In this document: piece after piece, positions 9,701 to 17,926 of the stretch
How positions within the stretch are numbered: the stretch's first letter is position 1
Layout of the letters: every line of letters starts with the position of its first letter
NCBI GenBank assembly: GCA_010094045.1
Contig: ML986578.1
Location: 1,216,584-1,235,854 of the forward strand
From: Lojkania enalia
Lineage: Eukaryota; Ascomycota; Dothideomycetes; Pleosporales
DNA length: 19,271 bases
Reading direction: 5' to 3'
Program-made: the position numbers and the translations under genes
Notes under the pieces: generated by a model
Databases searched by the model: none
Seen by the model: the letters and a program-made list of their open reading frames with translations, nothing else
Told to the model about the DNA's origin: nothing

Positions 9701-10075
9701 TAGAGGATATCTATAGCTTAGAACCTAAAGGATATACAAAACAATTTATCCTTAAGAACTAATATTATATAGTATACTAAGGTAAACTATAAGATACTAG
9801 TATAGTAAGGATTTCTACTATTGGAAAGTTACAACTTAAAGTATACCTACGAGAATTCTCTCGTACGAAAGTAGACTAGATACTAAAGAAGAAGAGTATT
9901 AGCTTTAAAGGACAAGGATTAATAGGATTAATTAGTATTATACGAATTACCAACCTAGTTAGTAATATAATATACTACATTCTAAACACCCTAATACTAT
10001 TTCTACTATCTTTAGTAGACGTAAACTAAATAGGTATATACTTTAACAATATATAGAATATAATTATATAAAGTA
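9700..10075 (+). pseudogene. Copia aspartic protease
   Basis: This retropepsin-like domain processes the copia polyprotein. The catalytic loop is at 9793-9810, reading D-T-S-I-V-R-I-S-T. The family has D-T-G-A followed by an S-T-A-G segment, so the catalytic Asp is kept but the Gly has become Ser and the Ala has become Ile, both through C:G to T:A changes. Downstream blocks also fit: ISFKGQGLIGLISI (about 9898-9940) for the family's SFGxGxxxSxGSI strand, and LFLLSLVDVN*IGIYFNNI (about 9998-10052) for PFLLSLADMDRLGVYFNN. It lies between Gag and GAG-pre-integrase. Confidence 0.85.
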
Positions 10076-10119
10076 ATAGAAATACTATTCTAGTTGTATA
10101 AAAATAGAGTTATCTATTC

Positions 10120-10400
10120 TTTAACGTACGAAAGGAGGAATTAATATTCTTCTTTACTAAACGTAAATTTCGACGACTATATAGAAGATTTAGCTATTCT
10201 TATATAGAACGACTCTATATAATACTTAAGAATGCTAGATATAATATTAATCTCTCCGTACTTAAGAAGATTAAGAAGTTCTACTATATATATTAGCTAT
10301 ACAACCTAGTACTATAAAGATTTAAATTTACAATTAAGGATAATTCGTACTTTAATTATAAGATAGTAATTAATATCGTATAAATTAGCAACTAAGATAT
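10120..10400 (+). pseudogene. Copia GAG-pre-integrase domain and integrase start
   Basis: The GAG-pre-integrase domain (PF13976 type) carries the HHCC zinc site ahead of the integrase core. The frame reads FFTKRKFRRLYRRFSYSYIERL (about 10153-10215; family FLTExELRRLHRRFGHPSxxRL), then KKIKKFYYIYQLYN (about 10268-10302), where a C-H-x-C pattern has become Tyr codons, and RFKFTIKDNSYFNYKIVINIV (about 10318-10380), the RFKFTLxDDxxFNYxxxVDVMYI motif that opens the integrase core. The first catalytic Asp of the core (VD) is Asn here. The domain is cut at 10410 by the inverted SINE-like insert. Confidence 0.9.
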
Positions 10401-10405
10401 ACTAT

Positions 10406-10410
10406 ATATA
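10406..10410 (+). repeat. Left target-site duplication (ATATA) of the SINE-like insert
   Basis: ATATA directly precedes the inverted-repeat insert and recurs at 11451-11455 directly after it. Removing 10411-11455 leaves the copia integrase frame open across the join. The low complexity of the motif limits confidence in its exact length. Confidence 0.6.
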
Positions 10411-10513
10411 TATAAGGGTATATATACTATTCTATACCTATAATTAGTAATATTAATCATTCGTACCTTTTAGTTATAGTAGTATAGTAGTATAGAGCCG
10501 TGCTTCTAACATT

Positions 10514-10837
10514 ATAATTAATATTACCTAGTATATGGGGTTAATAGGCGGTACTATAGGGTCGTAAGTTCGATTTATATAAGAGCTAGTTTAGTCTAAT
10601 AAGCTTTTTATAAAGCTAAAGTATAAGGCAGCCTCTTTAGGTGCTACGCTAAGAGTTACTAGAAGGTCTAATATATATATAGGTACGTGTATATAAGCGC
10701 ATCTATATAAGTATATTAGAGAGGTAGCTAGAAATAACTAGAGGGTTAATCTAGTAGAACTAGAAGTCTCAGTACCTACCTTTATATATTACATCTCTTA
10801 GAGCGTCTAGGGCGTATACTATTAAGAAGGAAGATAA
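10514..10837 (+). repeat. SINE-like body, plus-strand copy
   Basis: This is homologous to the reverse complement of 11024-11347. It starts with a tRNA-like head (A box 10529-10540, B box 10567-10577) and continues with about 250 bases of unrelated body. Shared landmarks include GAGCTAGTTTAGTCTAATAA (about 10583-10602) and TAAGCGCATCTA (about 10694). No poly-A or simple tail is evident; the body instead joins another U segment at 10838. Confidence 0.75.
10529..10577 (+). promoter_or_regulatory. tRNA-like internal Pol III promoter (A and B boxes), plus copy
   Basis: TAGTATATGGGG (10529-10540) fits an A box of the TRGYNNANNNG type, and AGTTCGATTTA (10567-10577) fits a B box (GGTTCGANTCC) with mismatches at the first and last positions. 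The spacing of about 26 bases between boxes is normal for tRNA genes and tRNA-derived SINEs. I could not fold a complete cloverleaf, so this is a tRNA-derived head and not a tRNA gene. Confidence 0.55.
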
Positions 10838-10944
10838 TATAAGAGTATATATACTATTCTATACCTATAATTAGCGATATTAATTATTCGTACCTTTTAG
10901 TTGTAGTAGTATAGTAGTATAGAACCGTACTTCTAATATTAAAA

Positions 10945-11023
10945 TATAAGGGTATATATACTATTCTATACCTATAATCAGCAATATTAATTATAGGTAT
11001 AGAATAGTATATATACCCTTATA
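10945..11023. repeat. Perfect 34-bp hairpin at the centre of the dimer
   Basis: Bases 10945-10978 are the exact reverse complement of 10990-11023, with an 11-base loop (10979-10989). The same 34-base sequence forms both ends of the insert: 10411-10444 is identical, 10838-10871 has one mismatch, and 11417-11450 has two mismatches in inverse orientation. That makes five copies within 1,040 bases. Confidence 0.95.
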
Positions 11024-11347
11024 TTATCTCTCTTTTTAGCAGCGTACGTCCCGGACGCTATAAGAGATACGATATATAAAGGCAGGTACTAAGACTTCTA
11101 GCTCTACTAGATTGACTCTCTAGTTATCTCTAGCTATCTCTCTAATATACTTACGTAGATGCGCTTATACGCACGTATCTATATATATACTAAACCTTCT
11201 AGTAACTCTTAATACAACGCCTAAAGAGGCCGCCTTATACTTTAGCTTTATAAAAAGCTTATTAGACTAAACTAGCTCTCGTGCGAATCGAACTCGTAAC
11301 CCTATAGTACTACCTATCAACCCTATATACTAGATAATATTAATTAT
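11024..11347 (-). repeat. SINE-like body, minus-strand copy
   Basis: This is the inverse partner of 10514-10837 and appears less mutated: it keeps more CG dinucleotides (for example GTCCCGGACGC at 11049-11059, where the plus copy has CTAGGGCG) and a B box closer to consensus. It may therefore be the better starting point for recognising the ancestral unit. Confidence 0.75.
11284..11332 (-). promoter_or_regulatory. tRNA-like internal Pol III promoter (A and B boxes), minus copy
   Basis: On the minus strand TAGTATATAGGG (11332-11321) and AGTTCGATTCG (11294-11284) occupy the same positions as the boxes of the plus copy. The B box matches the consensus better here (TTCGATTC core). Confidence 0.6.
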
Positions 11348-11450
11348 AATATTAGAAGTACGGCTCTATACTACTATACTACTACAACTAAAAGGTACGA
11401 ATAATTAATATTACTAATTATAGGTGTAGAATAGTATATATACTCTTATA

Positions 11451-11455
11451 ATATA
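11451..11455 (+). repeat. Right target-site duplication (ATATA) of the SINE-like insert
   Basis: This is the partner of 10406-10410. It abuts the last base of the right-hand terminal repeat (11417-11450). Confidence 0.6.
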
Positions 11456-12300
11456 ATTAACGCGGATATATTATTCTAAGTAGCAACCTTTTTAAAATTA
11501 ATATCTATATAAGATATCTAAGACGTACTTTATAAGTACTAGATTAATACGTACTAAGGCCTATCTAATTATATTATATATAACTCTAATATAAATTTTA
11601 TATTTAAAGACTTCTAGAATTATATAAAGATTATAGGAGTAATATATTAACAAATACTAGTAGAACTTTACTAGACTATAAGGAAGATTAAACGTATATA
11701 TATACTACTATAATATATATATAATATCCTCTATATAGAATTAGATAATTATATAGATAACGAGTTAGTATTTTAGATAGCTATTAAAGCCCTTAATAAT
11801 ATAGTAGAACTAAATAGTTTTATACCTATATTACTCGTGTTTAAAATATACTTAAGAATTAATATAGACTCCATACTATCCTCTAATATTACTATATAAG
11901 CTAACGCTATATAAAAGGTAATAAGAATATTTTAAAGTAAGAGGGTAAAAGTTAATATTAATCGTATAATTAACACCTAGAATAGCCTAAAGAGGTTTTA
12001 CTATATATAAGTTAGGTTATATTATTATATAAAGGATAAGGATAAATATATATAAAAACTACTAGACCTAGATAAACTAGTGCTTATATAAAGGGGCCTT
12101 CTATAAGTATAAAGGAGAGGTTACCTATATAAGTAACTAGCTCTAACTAAAAGACTATATAAAGCAGCCCTTTAAACAGCATTAGATTTATTATACGAAT
12201 TAGAACTAGAACTACAGCTAGTTAAAAGAGGCTAAGAGAGACTATATAAGAATCCTATATAGGCTACAACCTTTCTAACCTAAAAGGAAAAGGAAGACTA
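11456..12300 (+). pseudogene. Copia integrase core, downstream part
   Basis: The frame continues from 10410: ADILFQVATFLK (about 11465-11500; family VDEATRFQAARFL), INTYQGLSNYIIYNSNINFIFKEF-like sequence (about 11540-11615; family DTYQGPPDYIVTDAGKNFxSKEF), where the second catalytic Asp is AAC (Asn, about 11582), and a segment near 11650-11700 where the family's PVExHNSxGxVERYH reads LVELY*TIRKIKRIY, so the catalytic Glu is Lys. The conserved ALQMAVKAINDT-like helix appears as F*IAIKALNNIVELN (about 11770-11820). The C-terminal part is weaker. All three catalytic acids of the D,D-35-E triad appear altered. Confidence 0.9.
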
Positions 12301-12319
12301 TATACTAGTAATTAAATTC

Positions 12320-12624
12320 TATATAAATAGTATAATTATAATATTTAGGAGACTATTTAAAGAATTAGACTATATAGAAATAGAGAGTCTAATTATAAGT
12401 AGCACGTTTAAGATACTTTTATACGATCTATTAGTCTATAAGAGATAGATCTTTAACCTTTAACTTATATATAAAGTTAAAGGGAAATTAATAAAACTGT
12501 ACGAAAAGTTACAACTTATATTTATAGGGTATTTAGATAAAAAGAAGAAGGAGATCCTTATATAATCTTCTACAATTTAGAGAATAAGTTAGAGGCTAAT
12601 CTTAGCTATTAGCCTATTACTAAT
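12320..12624 (+). pseudogene. Copia reverse transcriptase (RVT_2), N-terminal piece
   Basis: This is the beginning of the copia RT, interrupted after about 100 codons by gypsy element B. Recognisable blocks are EIESLIISSTFKILLYDLLV (about 12380-12440), a YKVKGK...LYEKLQLIFIGY stretch (about 12468-12530; family DEVKGKxxxxxYEKSRLVxQGY) and EILI*SSTI*RIS*RLILAI (about 12550-12608; family ILTQSPTIQRxSQRLILAL). The three stops in the last block are at Gln or Thr-Gln codons. The frame resumes at 18129 after the insertion, with CTAAT present once on each side. Confidence 0.9.
12620..12624 (+). repeat. Target-site duplication CTAAT, left of gypsy B
   Basis: CTAAT directly precedes the 5' LTR of element B and is repeated at 18129-18133 directly after its 3' LTR. 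A 5-bp duplication is standard for Ty3/gypsy integrases. Confidence 0.95.
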
Positions 12625-12826
12625 TGTAAAGGTCCCGGCCTATAGCTCGGTCCTATTCCTGCGATGCTATAATAGCAGTTGCTCTTATACGACCCTATAC
12701 CTACCTAGACTAAAGTAAGCGAATAATATATATCTTACCACCGTATACCTTCTCTTCTCTTTCTCTAGTTTTAATAATAATAGATTCTCATTATATCTAA
12801 TCCTATTATATCTTCAGACCTTCTCA
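12625..12826 (+). repeat. 5' LTR of gypsy B (202 bp)
   Basis: It begins TGTAAAGGTCCC and ends CCTTCTCA, with TG...CA termini. It aligns gap-free with 17927-18128, with 19 differences that are all transitions. An AT-rich run (AATAATATATAT, 12722-12733) could serve as a TATA element. I see no obvious tRNA primer-binding site (no TGG) right after it, which leaves self-priming or loss by mutation as options. Confidence 0.96.
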
Positions 12827-12839
12827 ATTTGTTAAAACT

Positions 12840-13945
12840 TATACTGCACCAGATTCTATCTTAACTACTAAATAGATCTACTACCGTATAAAGTTATAGA
12901 CTAAAATAGACCGGTAGAATAAGAATTCGATATAGCGACTATATAGAGATAGTTCGCTGAAATAGCAGCCAGACTAGAATACCTAGAGAAAGAAAAGTAG
13001 TAATAGCAACTTAAAAGAACAAGCCTTTATCAGAAGCTTAAAGAGCAACTAAATAAGTATTTAGCCCCTAAGAGGAGCATCTCGCTAATTATACTATTAA
13101 TAACTGCTAAGCCTATTCGTATAAAAGTTATACTTAATAAGCTAGACAAGTTCTAAAAAGACTATAAAGTATACCCTATTTAGAAAAGTAGTATAAAGAT
13201 TAAGATCCGTATTAATAGTTTATTTATAGGCTTAATAGATACGATAGTAGCAGCCTATATAGTATTATTTTATAAGAGTAACACTAGAATATACCTTTAG
13301 TTATACGAAAAATATATTACTATAGGCACCCTTATCTATAATAAATTCTAGACAATTATAGATATACGATATAATAACCCCTACTATTAGAAATAAGCTA
13401 GAATTAAGTTTAAAAACTTAAGATAAGGTAATAAAACCTTTGTTAAGTTCTTAGTTGAGTACGATTATCTCTCTATAGAAGCGTTGTACGACTCTCACCC
13501 AGACTAAGTTAAGATATAAGATCTAAAAGAGAAGATTTATCCTAAGCTCCGCTAATTAATAACTAGTAGTATTAGTAAGGAAGACCTTATATTATATACG
13601 ACCTTTATATAGAAACTTTATATTCTTAATAACCGTCTTAAAGTAGCTAAACTTGATAGCACTTTTATATAGTTCTTTAGTAGGGGGAAGACTAGTTAGA
13701 TAAGAAACAGCTAGAGATAGCTACTTACACCGCTCCCGTAACTACAACTATTAGCTGCTATTAATAATACTATAAACTAGACGCTAACAGCTAATCGCGG
13801 ACTCGTATAGCGCCTAGATATAAGGCCTTAGCTACTAGAAAAGATAAAGAATATTATTAAGAAAGAATTAAAGGCTTAAAAATAATAGAATACCTATTTT
13901 ACCTATAGAAATAGGGGTTACTTTACCTAAAGCTACTATTATACT
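12840..13945 (+). pseudogene. Gag of gypsy B
   Basis: This would be a structural Gag protein. The first 250 bases are weakly conserved, with a Lys/Glu/Gln-rich stretch near 12960-13060 that could have been a coiled coil. The capsid-like part starts near 13110 (PIRIKVILNKLDKF*KDYKVYP) and includes GNKTFVKFLVEYDYLSIEA (about 13430-13485), resembling the FxxFxxEF region of gypsy capsids. It ends with a zinc knuckle at 13895-13936 reading YFTYRNRGYFT*SY, which has CX2CX4HX4C spacing with every ligand changed to Tyr and a Gln codon changed to a stop. No start codon can be chosen. The protease follows in the same orientation. Confidence 0.8.
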
Positions 13946-14149
13946 CTACCTAGAAGTAGTATACAATTTAATTAGGCTTGTATAATGCCGCTAGAACTTA
14001 TTTAGTATAATAAAGAATGTAGAGATATAGCCTAAGCTAATAGAATAGGAAAAGTATCGCTCTAAATAGAAGTCGGCGCTTAGAGCTATAAAAAGGGTAG
14101 GCGAATAAGTAAGTACTAGATAAATTTAATTAATTTCGGATAACTAGCA

Positions 14150-14620
14150 CTCTATTTATAGCCCCTGTACTACTTAATAATATCTTTAGCCTTCTCGATT
14201 TAATAGATAATAGCTGTAACTTATATATAATAGTTAAGAAAAGGATTATACGAAAGGCTGGACTAGAATACTTCTACCTCCTAATACTATTAACAGCCTT
14301 ATTATTCAGTAACTTCTCAACTAGAATTATTAAAAAGGTAGCTATTATTAACTTACTAGATATAGGTAGAAGTTAGGCAAGTCTAGATTAGGTATTTACT
14401 TACGTAGTCCTAAGAATAGAAGGAGATTATAGTATAATCTTAGGACGTTTATAGAGGTAAAGTAAGGATACAATTATTAACCTAAAAACGGAAATCCTAT
14501 ATATTTATAGAATAGGGGTAATTGTATAAAACTAGAAGCTTTAGAAGTAGTAATATACGGCTAATATCACCTAAGTTTTAATATATACTTTCTCTACTAT
14601 AGCGAAATACTATAGGAGAC
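14150..14620 (+). pseudogene. Aspartic protease domain of gypsy B
   Basis: The active-site loop is at about 14353-14370, reading LLDIGRS, where the family has a hydrophobic pair followed by D-T/S-G. The catalytic Asp (14359-14361) survives, and the Thr has become Ile (ACA to ATA). About 50 bases later VLRIEGDYSIILGR (about 14410-14450) matches the second conserved strand, usually ending in ILGRxWL. It lies between the Gag knuckle and RT, as expected for Ty3/gypsy pol. Confidence 0.8.
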
Positions 14621-14799
14621 GCTTATAAGATTCCCTTACTAAGCTACCCTATATCTTTACTGTTAGTATAGCCGACATTTAGAAGGCTCTAAAAAATAAG
14701 CTAAAGATAGACCCTTATATAAAACTCCCTAAGGAATATATATAGTAGCTTTATACTTTTAGTTAATAGGAAGCTGATAAGTTACTATCTTTAAGACTA

Positions 14800-15500
14800 G
14801 GAGTAGACTATATAATCGAGCTGGAAGGGAAAGATAGAAGCCCTTTAAGGATCCCCTTAGGTCCTTTATATAGAATGTTATAGAAGATACTTCTTATCCT
14901 TTAAAAGACCCTAATAGAGCTCTTTAATAAAGGATTTATTCGGGTTAGCAACTCCCTAGTTATAGTATTAGTCCTGTTTATATAAAAACTAGGGGGTGGC
15001 CTCTATTTCTATATTAACTACCGCGCCCTAAACGCTATTATATAGAAAGACTACTATCTTCTACCTCTAATCCGAGAACTATTAAATTAAATTAGTTAAG
15101 TTAAGTAGTTTATAAAACTTAATATTATTACTATATTTAATAAGATCCGAATTAAAGAAAGAGACGAGTAGAAGATAGTATTTATAACCTACTACAGTTT
15201 ATATAAGTAGCTAGTTATACTCTTTAGCCTTATAAATACTCTAAATACCTTCTAACAGTATATTAATTGTATAATCTAAGAGTATTTAGGTAACTTTATC
15301 TCGGTATACTTAAATAATATCCTTATATACACGGACGGCTCCCTATAAAACTATTAGCGCTATATTAAAGTAATCCTTTAAAAGTTAATAGATGCTAGCC
15401 TCTAACTTAATATTAATAAGTATAAATTCAAGGTCTATATAATAAAATATTTTAGCTTTATTATTAATGCGGAAAAAGGTATCTAAATAGATCTATAGAA
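14800..15500 (+). pseudogene. Reverse transcriptase of gypsy B
   Basis: This is the replicative polymerase of the element. Blocks in order: GPLYRML (about 14860-14880), LIELFNKGFIRVSNSLVIV (about 14912-14970; family LxELLxKGFIRPSxSP), GGGLYFYINYRALNAII*KDYYLLPLI (about 14994-15072; family GGLRFCVDYRALNxITxKDRYPLPLI, Asp to Asn), FIKLNIITIFNKIRI (about 15109-15155; family FTKLDxxxAFxxIRI) and the catalytic box YLNNILIY at 15307-15330 (family YLDDILIY, both Asp changed to Asn). With both metal-binding residues lost it would be inactive even apart from its stops. Confidence 0.96.
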
Positions 15501-15539
15501 AGTTAAGGTAATCTAAGACTAAGAAATACCTACATTAAT

Positions 15540-16130
15540 TTATAGTATATAGAGCTTTTTAGGCTTTATAAACTTCTACCGCTAGTTTATTAAAGAATTT
15601 TCTAAAGTAGTTGCTCTACTAATAGCTCTTACTTAAAGGGAATAAGAGAAGAAACAGTTTTAACTCAATAATCGGGTACTTACTACCTTTAATTACCTAA
15701 AGTAATACTTCGTACGAGTGCTAATATTAGTCTAATATAACCCTAAAAGGGAAACGATTCTAGAGTATAATACCTCTAGCTAGTATACTAGAGGTATGTT
15801 TCTGTAATATAATAATAAAGGAGTTCTACGACCTATCGCTTTTATATTAAAGTAAATACTTCTTATAGAGTATAACTACCTAATCTATAATAAGAAATTA
15901 CTAGCAGTTATACGATATCTTAAAGAATAGAAGAAGTCCTTAAAACTACTTACATACTTTACAGTTCGTATAGATTACTATAACCTAAAATACTTTACTA
16001 AGGTATAAAAGCTCTCTAAGTACTAGACGAGGTAGATAGTATTTCTTACCTAGTTTAACTTCTAGTTTAAATATAAGCCGGGCAAGTTTAATATTCTAGC
16101 TAATACTCTCTTATATTACAATTAGGATCT
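15540..16130 (+). pseudogene. RNase H domain of gypsy B
   Basis: The connection segment SIQSFLGFINFYR*FIKEFSKVVALL (about 15548-15625; family VQSFLGFANFYRRFIxxFS) leads into the RNase H domain. There, ILEYNTS (about 15758-15778) stands for the family's xxECDAS, with Asp to Asn. YNYLIYNKKLLAVIRYLKE (about 15875-15930) matches YPIHDKELLAIxxCLxxW, with Asp to Asn and Glu to Lys. VRIDYYNLKYFT (about 15966-16000) matches TDHKNLxYF. The PGKFNILANTLS motif (about 16079-16112; family PGKxNxxADALSR) marks the end. Clear family match, inactive. Confidence 0.92.
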
Positions 16131-16559
16131 CCTAAAAGAAGCTAATAATAAGTAGATCTAGAGAAGAATTAGCTAACTCTTTAGACTATTTAATTTTAAA
16201 GATAGGATTTATACAGCTTCTATATAAACTAGAAACTAGCGTACTAAAGATACTCTTAATAATTAGGTAGAGATAATTACCCTAAAAGACTCTATATTAG
16301 GGGAGGAATTTATAGATAAAGAGGAGTTTATAACTAAGATATTATACGAGGAGTAGTAAATACTAATAGAGACCTTATAGTAAGATATCTAAGAAAAAGA
16401 TAAGACGTATACTATACTTCTCTATACTATTAAAGTAGGGGAGAGAATACTTCTAGAAACCCTCTATTACCTTAAGATTAGCCTATCTAACCTCTTAGTC
16501 CTAGGAGATAGATTAATATAGAAAGAACGCGTTTAGGTTTCTAAGAGTAAGTTACTTTA

Positions 16560-17400
16560 TATAAAGCTAATCTAAGAGACTTATAACTCTTACTTAGCTA
16601 ACTACCCTAGTAAGAATATTACGATCGGGTTAATATTATAGTACTACTTTTAGCCTAGAATAGTAGCAGATATTAAACGCTTTATATAAAATTACTACTT
16701 TTATAGTAGAAATATAGTTTAGCGTTCTAGAAAAAAAGGCCTACTATATTCTCTTCTAGTCCCTAAGAGGGTATAGTTAGAAATTTTAATAGACTATATT
16801 ATTAACTTACTAAGAACCGCACGTAGTAATAAGTATATTTTTTTTATTATAGACCGTTTAAATAAAGGAGTACTCTTTATTACCGTCCTAGACCTTAAGA
16901 GTTAAATATTAGCTAATAAGTTTATCGAGTATTTTATAGCATATTATAGGCTCCTATAAGTAATAGTCTCTAATAGAAGAGAGTAGTTTATATAAGACGT
17001 ATAAACACGCGTCTACTAAATTCTTAAGATTAAGTAAAGGCTATTAACAGTATACTATCTAGAGACCGATAGAAGTATAGAGCGTATAAACTAACTACTT
17101 AAAAAGCTTCTCTACTACTATTATAACTACTACTAGAATAACTAGAATTTATAGCTACTACTAGCTTAGATTACTATTAGTACTAGGGACGTTTCCTCTA
17201 TAGGAGTTAGCCTATTCTTTCTTACTTATAGCTATTACCCGAACTTAGGAGAGTCTATATAACTAGAAGAGAAGCTGCTAATAGAATAGTCTAGAGACCC
17301 TATTTACGTAGTAAAATAGATTATTAGTAAACTAAAAGACTGTGTCGAATTTACGCAAGTAATAATAGCCTATATATAATAGTAGTAGTAAGAAATTTAT
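16560..17400 (+). pseudogene. Integrase of gypsy B
   Basis: The zinc-binding segment spans about 16600-16720 (PSKNITIGLI, PRIVADIKRFI*NYYFYSR; family GHxGxxKT...WPxMxxDIxxYVxxCxxCQR), with Cys to Tyr. In the core, the first catalytic Asp survives in LEILIDYIINLL (codon 16792-16794). The second, in IVSNRREQFI (codon 16971-16973; family TVSDRGxQF), is Asn. The catalytic Glu survives in TDRSIERIN (codon 17080-17082). The stretch FIIDRLNKGVLFI (about 16840-16880) fits VVDRLSK. One of the three triad residues is lost and stops interrupt the frame. Confidence 0.93.
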
Positions 17401-17409
17401 AATCGTACG

Positions 17410-17895
17410 AGAGATCCTATACTATAATAATAATTAGGAGACAAAGTTTAGCTTAATATATGTAATATTAAGATAGACCCTATAAGGAAAAAGAAGCTCT
17501 ATAAGCTCTATTAATAATATATAGTTATTAAGACTGTTAGACGAAATATATACCGACTAAACACCCTATTAGGAATTTATAACGTCTTCTATATAACGCT
17601 ACTTCGCCCTATCGCTTAAGACCTGTTACTAAGTTAAATATAGGACAACTATTAACTAGCGCTAATCAGCGTTAGAAATAAAGATAAATAGGAGCTTAAG
17701 AAAATCTAAGACGTACGAGTAATTAGTAAGAGGGGAGGTAGTTTAAAACAGCAGTTCCTTTATAAGTAGACTAGTTATACTATACTCTTATAGAACGACT
17801 AGGGTAACTATAAAGATATAATCGCTCTAGGAGAATTTAAACAGGATATAGGGCGGAACTTTATTAAAGAACTACTTATCCGTATAACTTAGTAC
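17410..17895 (+). pseudogene. Integrase C-terminal and chromodomain-like end of gypsy B
   Basis: GDKVQLNI (about 17442-17465) fits the GPY/F module's GDxVxLxxxNI, followed by a segment where LLGIYNVFYITLLRP (about 17560-17605) stands for the family's xxxIHPVFHVSLLRP. The end shows a chromodomain-like pattern: QDVRVISKRGGSLKQQFLYK*TSYTI (about 17708-17785; family WEVExILDSRRRxxxLEYLVKWxGY), then ALGEFKQDIG (about 17826-17855; family ALxEFxxR). In chromoviruses this domain directs integration to heterochromatin, which would suit insertion into an existing transposon. The chromodomain assignment is a pattern match by eye and less certain than the RT. Confidence 0.7.
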
Positions 17896-17922
17896 TAGAA
17901 GAAGAGGAGGAGGAGGAGGGGA
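17896..17922 (+). other. Polypurine tract of gypsy B
   Basis: A nearly pure A/G run (ACTAGAAGAAGAGG followed by repeated AGG and GGGGAA) ends five bases before the 3' LTR. This is where plus-strand DNA synthesis primes in LTR retrotransposons. It overlaps the basic, Arg/Lys-rich end of the polyprotein. Confidence 0.8.
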
Positions 17923-17926
17923 ATAT

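Larger units (their letters stand above)
10411..11450. mobile_element. Inverted dimer of a tRNA-like SINE-like unit, nested in copia integrase
   Basis: The insert is a long imperfect palindrome. Write U for a roughly 103-bp terminal segment and B for a roughly 324-bp body. The order is U (10411-10513), B (10514-10837), U (10838-10940), a partial U (10945-10978), then on the other strand partial U (10990-11023), B (11024-11347) and U (11348-11450). The two B bodies are clearly homologous in inverse orientation and differ mostly by transitions. Each body begins with a tRNA-like stretch carrying plausible A and B boxes, which is the head structure of a tRNA-derived SINE. There is no coding capacity. 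Dimerisation before insertion and two successive insertions into the same site are both possible. Confidence 0.85.

Noticed and set aside
10529..10600. A possible functional tRNA gene at the T-loop-like GTTCGATT
   Set aside because: I could not build a paired acceptor stem or T stem, the motif occurs twice within a repeated unit, and the B box is degenerate. A tRNA-derived SINE head explains it better.
10411..11023. A solo LTR or small LTR element made of the U segments
   Set aside because: The U segments are in inverse as well as direct orientation and lack TG...CA ends, and there is no internal coding domain. An inverted-repeat structure fits better.
5132..17715. Repeated CGTACG and TCGTACGA motifs across the window as a binding site or methylation motif
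   Set aside because: They occur in unrelated elements at irregular positions. When CpA and TpG are removed by RIP, remaining C and G are concentrated in contexts such as CG, AC and GT, so such words become common without selection.
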